This document shows positions 1 through 12,159 of a DNA stretch of 64,000 nt, piece after piece (the stretch's first letter is position 1; each line of letters starts with the position of its first letter). Position numbers and translations under genes: made by a program. The notes below the pieces were generated by a model. The model saw only the letters and a program-made list of their open reading frames with translations. It had not been told where the DNA came from and did not search any database. The DNA is from Diphasiastrum complanatum (Eukaryota > Streptophyta > Lycopodiopsida > Lycopodiales > Lycopodiaceae): contig CM055111.1 of NCBI GenBank assembly GCA_029204225.1, positions 42,844,815-42,908,814 on the forward strand, in the 5' to 3' direction.

Positions 1-1250
1 TAGAGCTTGTATGCCTTATGATTTTGGGAATAGCCAATGAAAATCATTTTCTTGCTCTTGTCATCTAACTTTCTTCTTAGATCCTCAGGGATCTGAGCGA
101 AAGCGATGCATCGAAACACTCGAATATGTTTGAGTGATGGTTTTGATCATGTCCACACCTCATAAGGTGTCTTGCCATTCAGGGCTTTGGTGATGGATCG
201 ATTCTGTAAGTAGGCAGCTGTAGTAACAGCTTCTGTCCAGAACTTCTTTGGAAGAGAGTCATTGGCCATCATGCTCTTGGCACTTTCGATGAGTGTCCGG
301 TTCTTCCACTTAGCTACACCATTGGAATGAGGTGAGTAGCTGGTTGTGTATTGTTGAAGTATCTCGTTGGGCTTGCAGAACTCCTTGAATTCTGTGGAGA
401 TGTACTCTCCCCCTCCATCTGTGCATAGAGCCTTGATCTTCCTCTGGGCCTGGTTTTTACAGACGCCTTGAACTACTTGAAGAACTTGAATGCTTCAGAT
501 TTGTTCTTCATATAGAAGGTTGCAGTCCTTCGAGAGAAGTCATCGATGAAGGTTAGAAAATAAAGAGCTCCCCTTGTGAAAGCAATCTGTATCGGGCCAC
601 AAATGTCATTGTGTACAAGGTCAAGCAAGCTCTTGGATGTATGAACTGAGTCTGAATTGAAAGGACTTCTAGCATGCTTGCTGATAATACAACTTTCGCA
701 TGGAGAAGTTGGCTTGCTGACTGAAGGCAGGTCTTGTACTAGATTCTGAGTTGACATTTGCTGAATATTGTTGTAGTTAAGATGGCCAAGTCTGAAATGC
801 CACAACGTATCAGTTGATTTAGAAGTGGCTGTGTGAAGAGCTTGACCGTTAGAAGAATAGCAATGGTTGAGTTTGTAAAGATAGCCACTTCTTCTTCCAT
901 AGGCTAGAACCTTCCGGGATTTGTCAAGGATTATGCAGTCTTCTGTATCGAATTCGACCCTCCAACAAGAAGCAGTGATTTTGCTAATTGAGGGCAGATT
1001 CTTGGTCAGATTTGGGACATGGAGAACGTTGGACAGCAACTTGACTTCACCTCTTTTGAATTCAACCTGACCATTCCTTCACCTTTGATTGAATGCGATG
1101 AGTTGTCTCCAAGTTGCACAACTTGAGAGTGGGTGAACGACTTGTAGTCTTTGAACCAGTCGCGATGGTGAGTCATGTGTTGAGTTGCTCTGGAGTCTAG
1201 ATACCAGGAATTGATATCATGTTGTTCTCGGAAATTTGGTCATGAAAGCT
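1..1250 (-). mobile_element. Ty1/copia retrotransposon fossil, cut by window edge
   Basis: Minus-strand translation gives, in gene order, a protease-like stretch (about 1240-1080), a GAG-pre-integrase zinc region with the H-x-R-L-G-H motif (about 850-640) and integrase core (about 640-1). The integrase includes the copia hallmark reading like NGVAKWKNRTLIESAKSMM near 330-240. The order protease, integrase and then (outside the window) reverse transcriptase is that of Ty1/copia. The copy is broken and probably old. No LTR is visible here; the 3' half lies beyond base 1. Confidence 0.85.
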
Positions 1251-3434
1251 ACTTCATCTTCTTGACATCAAATCTATTGACATCAAACGCTACATTTCTA
1301 TCTCTATCAATTGTACAATCTTCTGTCTATTTTTGAAATTGATCATATACATAATGATAAAAAAATAAGCTCATACCACTAACCAACAATAGTTACTTTA
1401 GCGACTGTCTTCAAAACAACCTTTACACTTTGTTGTGTAATGTGTGCAAATGTCATCCTCTTTACCTTGTTTTTTTTTTCTTGAAAGCATTTCCATTATT
1501 ATTCAAAGACAATGATAGGATGCATTGATGTCCTATTAACCACACAATCATCACAAATGCTAGTAAGATAAATACAAAAACATCTCTTCATATCAAATCT
1601 AGCTCCCACTACCACGTCAGAAACTCTTCTACCTTTACTTTCTTTTCCTCTTGCACTATATTCCAATCAAAGTCTTTGGTCCTCTTAATGTAATTGCAAC
1701 ACTTTTCTCTCTCTTGTTGTCCAACTCTCCTCACACCATGTGCATTCATGCAAATCTTGTAGCGAGTATATCAACTATTATAGAACTAGATGATCAACCA
1801 AAGATGGCAGACAATCTTAACAATCCAAACCTCCTTCATATTCACCATGTCCTTGAATAACCAATATGTTGAAACATTAACAATATAATGTTTAAACTAG
1901 AAAATGAAATGCTAGAAAATTAGCACCAAAATTTTATCAATGCTTCTTACAACAGAAAGAAAAGTCTATCAAGTATTGATGGAATCGAACACTTCAAAAA
2001 AAATAAAAACCAAAATGAAAATGAGTGACCAACTCACTCAAACATCCAAGGAAGGAAGCATTCAAAGCAAAAGTAGGAATATCTAGTATGACAATGGCCA
2101 TAAATGTGGCAACAATGGCAAAAAGGTCAAGGAAGGGATTACATCGAAGGAATTAGTGTTTTAAGGGGTGGATTAAAGGCTATAAGATAAAATGAGTTTT
2201 TTTTAACTTGAGAAGTTTTGTCAAACGAGTGTAAGTTGAAGAATGTTTGGAATGTTGAAAAATGAAAAAACAACGGTTGCAATTGGGAAAGAGCAATTAA
2301 TTTCATGCTCAAACTCACTTGGTAAAGACATTTTAACTTTTAGTAAATCACAATAGCTTATCGTAAATCATCACAATAGCTTACCGTATATCATCACAAT
2401 AGCTAACCACTATCGTGTCAAAGCTAAAACTATTATTTCAAAAGCAAAAGATTGATAAATCACTATACGTTATTCTTGTTTTTTTTTATGGCTCTAAATT
2501 TTTTGATTTTTTATAAGGCATCATATCCTCATCCAACCTTCCATATCCTTTCATTCTAGCCATTATTTGATCTTTGACAATTTGCTTAGGCCAAGCAGTA
2601 AAGAGTAGATAGTGGAGATCTGGACAAAATAACATGTCTCTCATTCAACTTATTTTAGCTGTCGTTTATTGATTTACTCAAACCTTAGCTGTTGTTTTTT
2701 TCATGTTCAAGAGTGTGCTCTTAACGGAGTAACAAACATCGCTGACCTAATGCGCTAGGACAGATGGTACCAGTTGCGATCAGTGTGGATTCCCTCGATC
2801 TATTGGTGGGGACACATTCTTGCTATAGGGAGCAGATACTACTAGTCGCAGTTTTTCCTGTGGAGATCCTAAAGCCGCTAGCTGGAGTTATCTTTGCTAT
2901 CATATAACGTATCTTATAGTTTATTCGACATCATTCCAGCTACGCTTAGCCCACCATTCAATGATCCCAAGAATCTGCCTACTCAATGGTGACAACTTGA
3001 AGCTTTGCAGATCTTCAAGCAGCCAAATGCCATTATTGATAATGAAAGCAGAATCCGCTTCGATCATACTGCTGGTGGCAAAACGTAACGCCTCCTTTCA
3101 TTGGCTTATTGCCACATAAACATGTTCTTAATTTCACTCTTTTTCGTACTTAGCGTTCTCCTGATCGTTGTTGTTGTTTCAGTCTAGAATATCTTATCTT
3201 CTTAGCAGTCAACGTCTTTGGTTCTTAATGTTTAATCTTTCCTGTATTCTTGTCGCTTTTGGATCTGATCTTATGCACGAGATGGAATAAATCCGATCAC
3301 TCTCAAACCAGCACGACTGTTTATGAAAGAGATGCATCAAATCCGATCTCTCTCCAACAAGCAACCAGCCACATTCACATCTACTGAGATTGTAAATAGA
3401 TCCTAATCCTTTTCAACTGCCTTTCAAATACATT
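1251..3434. other. Stretch without a recognisable gene
   Basis: AT-rich sequence with only short open frames, the longest being 69 codons at 1651-1860 with no recognised motif. A short triple of near-identical units (about 20 bases, reading like CACAATAGCTTACC) lies at 2346-2410. I see no exon, RNA gene or transposon end that I can support. Confidence 0.5.
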
Positions 3435-5870
3435 TTAGGGCAACGTGCCCTTCAAATACATTTTAGGGCAAACGTAGACCAATAAAAAGCTTCCAAACTC
3501 TTTTTTTAAAAACATTTTCCAAAAAAAAGCAAGTCGATCCAATATACTTTCAATAAAAGCTAACGAAAAGTTATCCTTCCTTGTGACTGCATTCAAGGCT
3601 TTCAAGTTAACACAAATTTGCATCTCATCATTCTTCTTTGGTACGATGAAAATTGGTGATACCCATTCAGTATGCTCAACTTCATAAATGAAATCAACAT
3701 CCAATAAGCATTGCAACTCCTCCTTTATTAGTTCTATGTAATTTGGATTGCACTAAATAAAATCTACTCACTTTTGAAAAGGATCAGGTACAATGGAATT
3801 GTATGCTGGACAACAAAGTAGGACTACCCTTCAAATCTTTGTAGGACTAACAATTTTCTCAATGCCGAAAATTGGGTGAACGAAAATTGTGCTCCAACTT
3901 GAACTATTTTTTCATCTTTACTTGGTTCAGCTAGATTCATTAGTTGAGTGCGAGCTGGTCCATCATAAACTTTCTACGTCTCTGGGACTTATTCCTCCAG
4001 TGCACGATGAGCTTTTGGCAACATAATGACCACATCATCCAAAGTGTAACTTTTGAAATGTCTTGGCATATCATTAAGGCCCTTTTGGACCCTTTCAAAA
4101 AGGGCCTCCAAAAGTGAGCCAAGTCTACTTAATCCATTTTGATTAGTCTCACTAATCTCGCCTACTTGGCACTTAACCCTTGGATTTAATAGGGGTTAAA
4201 GGCTATTTCATATAGGTTTTATGGCTAATAAACATAGGGTAAATAGGGGTATAATCATAGGTCATAGGTGAAGGACATAAATTAAGGCACATTTCAAATT
4301 CTGTTGTCCAATTTGCCCTCCAATCGCATGTCACAATTTTTTAAATGAAGTCTGAAGTTTACACTACAACCATACTACCTTTCAAACATACATGTTTTTA
4401 ATAAGCGCACATTTTTCAAACTTCACATAATGTGCAAACTTCAAAAATAACATTGAAAGTTGCATGTCAAAAAAAATTCAATAAACGATCTTCTACTACA
4501 CTTGATTGATCTGCCAACTTGATTGCAAAACTTGCAAATTTCAGCTTCGTAAGTCCTCATTTTTTACACAACTTGGAAGAAACAAGATTGACTCTAGAAC
4601 CACCATCAATTATTGTTGTCTCTCGATCTAAATATTTATGTTGAATTGGTAGAGTGATATTTTGTTGCTCACTTTCCTATGATGCCCTTATATTGAATAC
4701 CCAAGTAGCAGCAATGGCAAAAGGGATGCCGCACTCATAAAAGAACTGGCCAACTAGTCGAGTGCACCGGGCATGCTGCTCTCTCTGCCACTCACATCGA
4801 TCAAGAGTCTGATGTTTGGGCCTAACCCCTCTCTGTTGTACATAGGGCGCTCGTGGTCTATCACACCCTTGGGATGTGGTGGATGGGTGAGTTGTGGGTG
4901 TGTATGATCGTGCAGCATTAGTTGCTAGAGTTGTGTCATTCTCTTTGGTAGGATCTATTGAACCATGTGGTGCATCTGCTGCTGATGACAATGAGGGACA
5001 AGAAGGATCCACTGCCACTGATCCAACGTGCTCGGGTAATACTCACGGACCTAAACTAGGCCATGTTGCTGCGGATGAAACTGGAGTGGCCTCTCTAGTT
5101 CAATCATCTTGAAGGGATCTTCTTGTTGATGTATTTACATTAGTTCTATGATGTGATTTCTGCAACAAATCAGGTAGATTCATTGAAACAACTGGTATAG
5201 GTGAATTCATAGCAGAAGCTCATGCAGTCTCCAATGCTTCTTTTCTTGAAGATATTTAATCCAATGCCTCATATTATGATATTTCTTCTTTTTCGATTGC
5301 AGATTTGGATAGACTCCGGATGTGGAAGACTGATCATTTACCGATACAAATTCTGTAGTGTTGTATCACTCTGTCGGTTACCTTGCTAACCTTAGCATGA
5401 AGATATTTTAATGCTTTCAGTTTAGCATCGAACTGAGCTTGCATTTTCTCCATTTGCGTCTGTTATTTTTTGCCAAGCTTCTCAAACTCATGCATCAGCA
5501 TTTTTGCAGTTGCATTGATATTGGTAGAAGCAATAGTTGTAGAAGTTGTGGTAGTCTACCGTGATGTATAAGGCAACATTACAATATGTGGTTCATCGTC
5601 AAACTCCTCACCTTCTTCTCATACTACATCATCCATTGCTTGATGCAATGTCATATACTATTCCCTTCATTTGAGCTCATGCCTGATTTTTTTTTTAAAT
5701 CCTGCCAAAAACCACATGGTCATGGCCTCATCAGTAATTAGATTTGGATCACATTTTGAAATATTTAATACATTCGATATAATCTCGAATCATCTCCTTT
5801 TTTTCTATTTTAATCTTACGAGAACGAATCTTCAAGTAACTTTCCTGGCTTGGAACACATGACTACGACT
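3435..5870 (-). mobile_element. Ty3/gypsy retrotransposon fossil (gag to RT)
   Basis: On the minus strand the parts lie in family order: gag-like sequence (about 5870-5020), a Cys/His-containing stretch and a protease-like region with a D-G-G-S core (about 5020-4560), a pre-RT linker (about 4150-3940) and the start of reverse transcriptase (3716-3435, E-W-V-S-P followed by a V-P-K-K-N motif). The RT start is very close to the better preserved gypsy copy at 53186-55934, so the two belong to related families. The copy is heavily broken (many breaks) and old. No LTR is recognisable. Confidence 0.8.
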
Positions 5871-6689
5871 TTGCAATATCAATAAGTGATTTATCTTATT
5901 TGCAAAAGTCCAAATAGTCTATTTGCGTCGAGCTATCTATAAGTAGATCTATGTTAGATTCAAGTCCAATAGGCCAGACGAGGGTTAATATTTTGGTTTT
6001 TTCTTGGATGTTTTTCTCAATTTTTTAAAAAATGGCTGGGAACTAACCTTTGCACTTCAAATAGAAGGTTCACTGCATCAGGCCAGTCCTGTTTGGAAGT
6101 CGGTGAAGGCTGGTGGCAAGGGACAGAAAGTTATTAGAATAATGATCTGCACCCTGTCTTCTTGACCCATTCTTCATCCTCCATGTGTCCCACACATAGC
6201 TCGTCCAATGTGACCATTTTGCCCCTTTTTGTCTCCAACAAGCAGAAACAAATTTTCCCACTTAGAATTTAAAACATATTATAAGACTTTTTAAAGTTTA
6301 AATCATAAATTGGAGGGAAATTAACTTTTCCTCTCCCACTCATACCTTCCAGGAAACCACTCAGCTTGACAATATAAGAACATATAATTTCGAGGCTTTT
6401 TCTTTACAACATTGTGAAGAGTTATTTTCTCTCTTACATGTTGAAAGTCCGCCCTACCAGTTCACGGATCAACAAAATATTATCTTACGATAAGCATCTT
6501 TCTCTCTTTTGCATTGCTTTCTCAACGCTCTACTCTCACAATGATATTTCTTTGATAGCCTTTAGCTATTGATTATGCTTGCTCATCACACAGAAATATG
6601 AATGAGTTTTTTTTTTTGTGACTGTGTTGGCATTCACATTAGATTAAATCTGATACGAAAAATTGAAATTAAGTATCATATCAGAGAGG
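5871..6689. other. Stretch without a recognisable gene
   Basis: AT-rich. It lies between the gag end of the gypsy fossil and the first exon-like frame of the plus-strand gene. No promoter, repeat or RNA gene can be supported. Confidence 0.45.
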
Positions 6690-8020
6690 TTTTTGGTGCC
6701 CAAGCTTTGAAAATAGCAATGGCAAGGAGACCCAGATCTACAATCAAGTCTATGATTCTCTACAATGAGAAAGATGAAGCTGATAACTGGAAGCCAACAA
6801 AATATACGAAGAACTCATGGGTATTGCTGCATCCATCATCAAAGGGCAATTTTCGACAAAAGAAAAGAGCAAAAATGACTTACAAATCTTATTAAAAAGC
6901 AAAAAATTTGGAGTTTAAGACTATCCCGGGAGGTCAATCTATATCAGAAGTCTTAGTACAACATGTATCAAAACATATGCACTCTACAACAATCTTAGGT
7001 GATTTTCTTTATTGATGCTCTTCAGATTATGATTTCAATACTTCAACATTGTTTTTTTCTTTCAGATTTATATCCATCATGCATAAGTGAATGGGAGCCC
7101 TTACAATCACTTGCAGGAATATTAGATGTGATTCACTCTGATGTTGAAAAGCTGCAATATAGAGGAAGAAGTCCAAAGGAACTTGCAGATTGTGGTACCT
7201 ATTATTATGAATCTTTATATACGCCACAAACAGATGGAGGTTTTGGCAAGCTCGAAGCAATTCCATTGCCTAGTTTTCAAAGTGATGAGTGGCTACTCCT
7301 GACAGCATTGTTTCTGAATCCTTGAGATGCAAGCTACTCATTGATATTAGAAATGCTAAGAAGATAAGCACAGGCTCAAAAATTGTTCACCTAAGTTGGT
7401 TTATCTCATTACATATATTTGTTGATTTTTTCTCGAGTGCTAGTGTTCGTAGGACACCAACTTTATTTGTTTGCAAGGATTTATCAGATGAGACTTTGTC
7501 AGATCTCATGGATCAAGGCTGGGATAGTAAAAAAAATAATGACATAGAATGCAGGATTAAAAAGTCCTCAATAATCATTTGTTATCATATCGAAAAGCAA
7601 ATGCTTAGTCTCACATTTAGCTACCAGAGATACAAGAAAATTGAAGGTACATGGCTACCACTGGATCAAGACTTTGAACTAAATGGTCACACAAACCGAA
7701 TGGAGATAAACATTATCTACAATGAGGAATATTTGACTATGGTTGAGGTGGAAAAGCATTGGAAGCTTGATTTTATCATAACAGACCTCATGCTATTACA
7801 AACCAATCTACCAACATATTTCAAATTTATCATCAATGGAAGACTCGTAAGTACTTTATGTTTATGGCCATTTCAAAATAGAACAAAATAATAGAAAATG
7901 TCATCATTTACAATTGCACATTCACTAATATTTGTCATGTCACAGATGCGAAAAAGACAGGAGCTGATAATGTGCTGCAAAGATCTACCTACAACAATCA
8001 CCATTGTGGGAGAACAATAG
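6690..8020 (+). CDS. Unrecognised spliced gene or gene remnant, convergent with the H3-protease gene
   Basis: Several exon-like open frames follow one another on the plus strand: 6690-6893, 7067-7323 (after a TTTCAG acceptor), about 7425-7849 and 7946-8020. The last junction is clear: the frame ends ...G-R-L at a GTAAGT donor (7850), resumes after a CACAG acceptor at 7946 and closes with TAG at 8018-8020. The protein is neutral to basic. It contains Q-Y-R-G-R-S-P-K-E-L-A-D-C-G and G-W-D-S-K-K-N-N-D-I-E-C, which I cannot place in a family. One frame change between 7323 and 7425 may be an unrecognised intron or damage. Only about 195 bases separate its stop from the stop of the opposite gene. 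The two may belong to one two-gene element, but that is inference. Confidence 0.4.
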
Positions 8021-8215
8021 TTTCAAATAAACTTTAGTAGAAATCTGTGTATACACTCTTTCATTCAATAAATGAAAGCCCAAGTTGGACATCAGTACAT
8101 GTATTTTGTGCTTCCATATTCATAAAATGGAGTAGCATTTGATATATAAATGTATATTTTTCTATGAATTCTATATATGTATTTTTTTTCTATGCTATCT
8201 ATATTTGTTCTGATC

Positions 8216-9970
8216 TTAATTTAGTATAATTACATCATCCTTTGCACCATCATCAATAACGGGAGGCTGAAGCCTTGCCCTAGCCAGTATCCTCAAGATG
8301 ATTTCTTGTCTAAATCTGTACACCTGGCTTGATGTGTACTCAGGAAGTGTAAACTGCAAAATAGAACATTCATGTATTAGTAATGGCTAAAAACATCAAC
8401 AAAATAGAAAACTAATCATGATTCCAAAATAAGAATAAACAGAATTTATTACCTTAGAAATATCAACATCTTGCTGAAGGTTGAACCACTCAAAAAATAG
8501 CTTTGCATATAATGTGTTCCAACCACAGCTGAATGAATCATTTTGCTGGGGTGACTGCAAAATAATTTAGCACACAAGAAATCAATTATCAAACAGAATG
8601 AATTAGAATGAAACAATTACATTAGAATACTGATTTCAAAATGCTATTAAGAAAGACAGAGTTTACTTCCAAACTGACGATCTGCCAATCCACGGAATGG
8701 GGAACATCTGTAGGAATATATTTACTTAGATATGGAAGATATATATCTACATCCTTATGCGTATTTCTCGCCGAATTCATCTTGACACAAAAATCTTTAA
8801 TACGATTATTTACAGATCTCTTAACAGAGATCAGATTTAAACTCCAGTGGTCACTGCAAAATAAAATTGAAAGTTCTTTAGCGGCAATTCTGAGAACTAT
8901 TTAAATTGATGATGCCAATGTTAATGCATAAAACAACAAGAAGCATTTAATATATCTTACTTGGTATGATAAGGGATGAGCAGATACTTTGTTGCTGGTG
9001 TGAATCCACTTGTCAGACACTATGACAATGTGTCATTATTCTCCTTGAAGGCCTGAAGCAGAAAGCTACTCAGCACCAGCAACTCATTGGATGAATCTCT
9101 TGAAATGTCATATTGCAAGAGTGTCAGCCCGGACTCTATCATAGGATCACTGATAGAAGTCCGTCTGTCTTTGAGATCCAAGCAATCTAGAGCTCTAAAA
9201 TTAATACTAAAATCAAGTTCATCTAGTCTAAAACAAAAAGGAGTACCAATTGTATCTATAGCATCAGATATGTCTTTCTCAAATTTAAGATAATCATCCG
9301 AATCTATATATGTATAAAAATTTGGAGGAAAGGGAGGAGGTGGATGTGTAGTATCTACAATAATTAAAGGGGTATCCAAAACAAATGTAGCTATATTTAC
9401 AACATTATCAACAACAACATTATCTACAATTGATTCCGGGTCAGGTTTCACAGAATCTGTGGTGTCTACCCTCTTTACTTTCTTTGGAGCTCTCTTGGGG
9501 GCTGTCTGCTTCCTAGGACGCTTCGTAGGAAGATCAATCCTATCTAGAGGAGTTGGTCTGGGAGCAGCAGGCTGAGATACGTGTAACCTGCAAAACCTAT
9601 CCCTCATTCTCATCAGGACCTGAAAATCCTTGGGCATTATGGTGACTCTCTTGGAATGGATGGCAAGCAAAAATGAATCTTCAAAAAAAAGACTAAGGTA
9701 ATCTTCAGCAGCCTCCTGAAGGCACTTAAGAGCACTGGGTGTAAATTTGACCAGCTGTCCGAGATCATTTCTTGTTATGTTTCGGACAGCACGGTAGAAT
9801 GGAGCTCTTGGGATCAACAGTGTAGTTGATCTCTAATACTTGCGTATCTCAGAGAGCCACCTGCTGCGGTTGTGCGTTCTAGGTCTGGCAGGATGTGAAA
9901 TGGCAATTGCAGGGGCTGAGGATGAGCTAGGAGAGAAGAAGTCCCTCCTTGTCTGCTTTCTTCTATCCAT
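8216..9970 (-). pseudogene. Histone H3 (CENH3-like) fused to Ulp1/C48-type cysteine protease, four exons
   Basis: Exons: 9970-8961, 8853-8631, 8554-8453, 8353-8216. All introns (107, 76 and 99 bases) are GT-AG and all phases agree. From the ATG at 9970 the protein starts M-D-R-R-K-Q-T-R-R, parallel to the H3 tail. An E-I-R-K-Y helix follows at residues 41-45, then L-L-I-P-R-A-P-F, L-Q-E-A-A-E-D-Y-L and K-R-V-T-I-M-P-K-D, which is H3 through about residue 126. The L-L-I-P and E-A-A-E-D features resemble centromeric H3 more than canonical H3. A linker with a Lys/Arg-rich block (about 148-168) leads to a C48 protease: Y-L-L-I-P before D-H-W-S-L, an Asp 18 residues after the His, then S-P-Q-Q-N-D-S-F-S-C-G-W, giving the H-D-Q-C set. 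Expected length is about 490 residues. In-frame stops in exon 1 suggest this copy is dead. Such proteases cleave SUMO-like tails in host cells and also ride on plant transposons. I know of no H3-C48 fusion. Confidence 0.78.
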
Positions 9971-10059
9971 GGACGTGTACTATGCAATAGCGGACTTGTG
10001 CGTGACGGCGAGGATGAGCAGGGAAGGATGATAAAGATCTCACAGAGGACCGATATGTA

Positions 10060-10240
10060 CGGACAGAATGTACGGGACCTGTGCGAGTTGAATATAAGAG
10101 AGAGAGATTAGTTTTGAAGAAAGGCGCACAAGTGCAATACGGGGGGGGACACGTAGGCAGATGTATCGGACCTGTGCGCATGGAATGCGGTAGGTGGAAT
10201 TTCGATTGTGAAGGACGCGCACAAGTGCGATCTGCGGAGC
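10060..10240. repeat. Two diverged ~90-bp units with GGACCTGTGCG and CGCACAAGTGCG motifs
   Basis: The block around 10071-10137 (GGGACCTGTGCG ... GGCGCACAAGTGC) recurs at about 10159-10222 (CGGACCTGTGCG ... CGCGCACAAGTGCG). CGCACAAGTGCG is nearly self-complementary. On the minus strand the units lie in the presumed 5' leader of the H3-protease gene. Confidence 0.5.
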
Positions 10241-10278
10241 GAAAAAAGAAATTGAAAAAAATTCATCAAAGTTTGTGA

Positions 10279-10305
10279 TTTTATATCGTGGTTCGCACGT
10301 GCGAA
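10279..10305 (-). promoter_or_regulatory. TATA box with adjacent 14-bp palindrome, candidate promoter of the H3-protease gene
   Basis: Read on the minus strand, TATAAAA (10285-10279) follows a perfect palindrome TTCGCACGTGCGAA (10305-10292) that contains a CACGTG core. The TATA box lies about 310 bases upstream of the ATG at 9970. The spacing fits a plant promoter with a G-box-like element. This is sequence resemblance only. Confidence 0.4.
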
Positions 10306-10439
10306 AGAACATTGTCACACATGTGGGAAAACAATCAAAATACCACCAAAAACACTACAAAAACATAAAAAGAACCTTCGTCTGATTTGCTGCACATAGG
10401 TATGATTCAAATCTATGTACTGTGAGGTCAGAGAAGATT

Positions 10440-12030
10440 AATACCAAAAATAGAAGGCCAAAGTGACTATTCATCCAATTGCTGGTAGCCTTTTATAAAA
10501 AAAATCAAGATATATTGTGATTGGGTGCCACGTGCTGCTGGACTAATAGGTACAACAAAATCCATATCCCATTTGTGAAATGTTCTGCTTTCAAGTATTG
10601 AGTAAGGAGATTCTGGTCGGCTTTCTTAATTTTCTTTGCGCGTTGGCAAACGTCACAAACTTTTATATAAGCGTAAGTGTCTTTGAAAAGGGTTGGCCAC
10701 CAAAATCCAGCCAGAAGAATTACCCTAGCAGTAGCATCGGAGGAGAAATGTCCACCTCCAATACCCTCATGTGTCAAGGCAATAATCTGTCGGACTTCAG
10801 ACTCATGTGCACAATGTCATGTAATACCATCAACACCTAACTTATATAATTGTCTTGCAATAAGATGATATGGTAAAGATTTCATAATAAGCTTGATTTT
10901 TTGTGGTCTCGTCTACTGGACTGGACTCATATAATGGGGGTTATATGGTGCTTGTGGTTGTCCTCATGGTGCATATGGCTGTGGGCGAGAGTATCGCATG
11001 TTGCGTGGGTTGTACCTAGAGCTTGAGGTGGTGTGAGTGGTCATATCACAGAGTATACAATGCTGCATTTCGTAAAGACGGTGTGATGGGCACTCATTAC
11101 CTGTATGTGGTCCACGACATTGTGGGCACCAGGTATCTTCTCGCCTATGAATAGCGTTACCGGATGGCAATTGCCCTGGCAACTGACTCTGAATAGATTT
11201 TAAGGCTTATTGGAAATCTTTATTGATTTTCTCCATCTGTTGTTGATGTTGTTGATTCATCAACTCGAACTGAGACTTCCAGACTTGGTCTGAATCTCGG
11301 GGCTCACTTGGACGATTTCAAGGTAAACACGGTGAGCTTTCTCTCTTTCTGGTCATCATCACCAGACCCTTTATCTTCTTCACAAATGGCATCGGACATA
11401 GCAGATTTAAGAGTAAAATACTTTTCGCTAGGTTTAAGCTCTTTTCAGATGCGTCTGGGAAGACCAACTATAAACCATATGATTAACATTTTGTCAGTTG
11501 GCTATTCCTGGACTTGACTTCTGAAATGCTTGAAGCGCTCGATGTAGTCACGTACGCGTTCATATTTTTTTATTTTTATATTACTAGGGCTTTCTGTGAG
11601 TCTAAAAGGTTGGAAGCATTTAATGAAAGACTCTTTTGGTTGTGACCAATCTCATCAATCATCACGATCGAGGTTAAAAAACCACTCAAGTGCTTTATCT
11701 ACCATGGTCATTGAGAAAAGTTGGACTTTTGCATTATTAGTATATTCTCCATACACTTTGCATGCATTCTCAAAGACTTGTAGAAATATATGAGGGTCCA
11801 CATTACCATCGAACTTTGGTAATTCCAGTTGGGGTGTTCGTTTATGAGATCTTGCGGCATGGTGAGGATGGTGAATAGTGTGATCATCAGGATTAGGTGT
11901 CCATCTGAATGGTCCAAGATCTTGGTTTACCTCAGATCTAAAACGATAGGGCTTGTTCTCATCATTTGGATGATTAGTCGGTGTAAACTCATCCATAACT
12001 CCTTCTGGTAAATTAGCCATGAGAATGATT
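10440..12030 (-). mobile_element. Ty3/gypsy retrotransposon fossil (gag and integrase parts)
   Basis: The gag domain is at 12020-11655, beginning M-A-N-L-P-E-G-V and containing L-P-K-F-D-G and A-L-E-W-F motifs. A zinc knuckle lies at about 11140-11090 (W-C-P-Q-C-x4-H-x4-C). The integrase H2C2 zinc domain with the W-W-P-T and C-D-V-C-Q-R-A-K motifs is at 10777-10640, followed by the start of the core. The parts are in family order, but the protease-RT block is not recognisable. The copy is broken and old. It runs up to the motif-rich leader at 12160-12450. Confidence 0.82.
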
Positions 12031-12159
12031 CGACTCTTTTTTGTTTTTTTATTTGTTAGATTATTTTTGCTATTTTTTTTTTAAAATATGTGAAGGAAAA
12101 TACCTTAAAAAAAAATTTATAAGAATTCTGTGAAAAGGTCTGTCAGCTCAAAGAAGAGC

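Noticed and set aside
1651-1860. 69-codon hydrophobic frame
   Set aside because: AT-rich chance frame with no motif.
9087-9293. Plus-strand frame inside the H3-protease exon
   Set aside because: Antisense shadow of exon 1.
8216-9970. Polinton origin of the protease gene
   Set aside because: The protease motifs fit C48/Ulp1 and the gene is spliced and histone-fused; no polymerase, integrase or capsid gene lies nearby.
9840-10318. Plus- and minus-strand short frames upstream of the H3-protease gene
   Set aside because: They overlap the H3 tail on the wrong strand or lie in the presumed 5' leader; no family resemblance.
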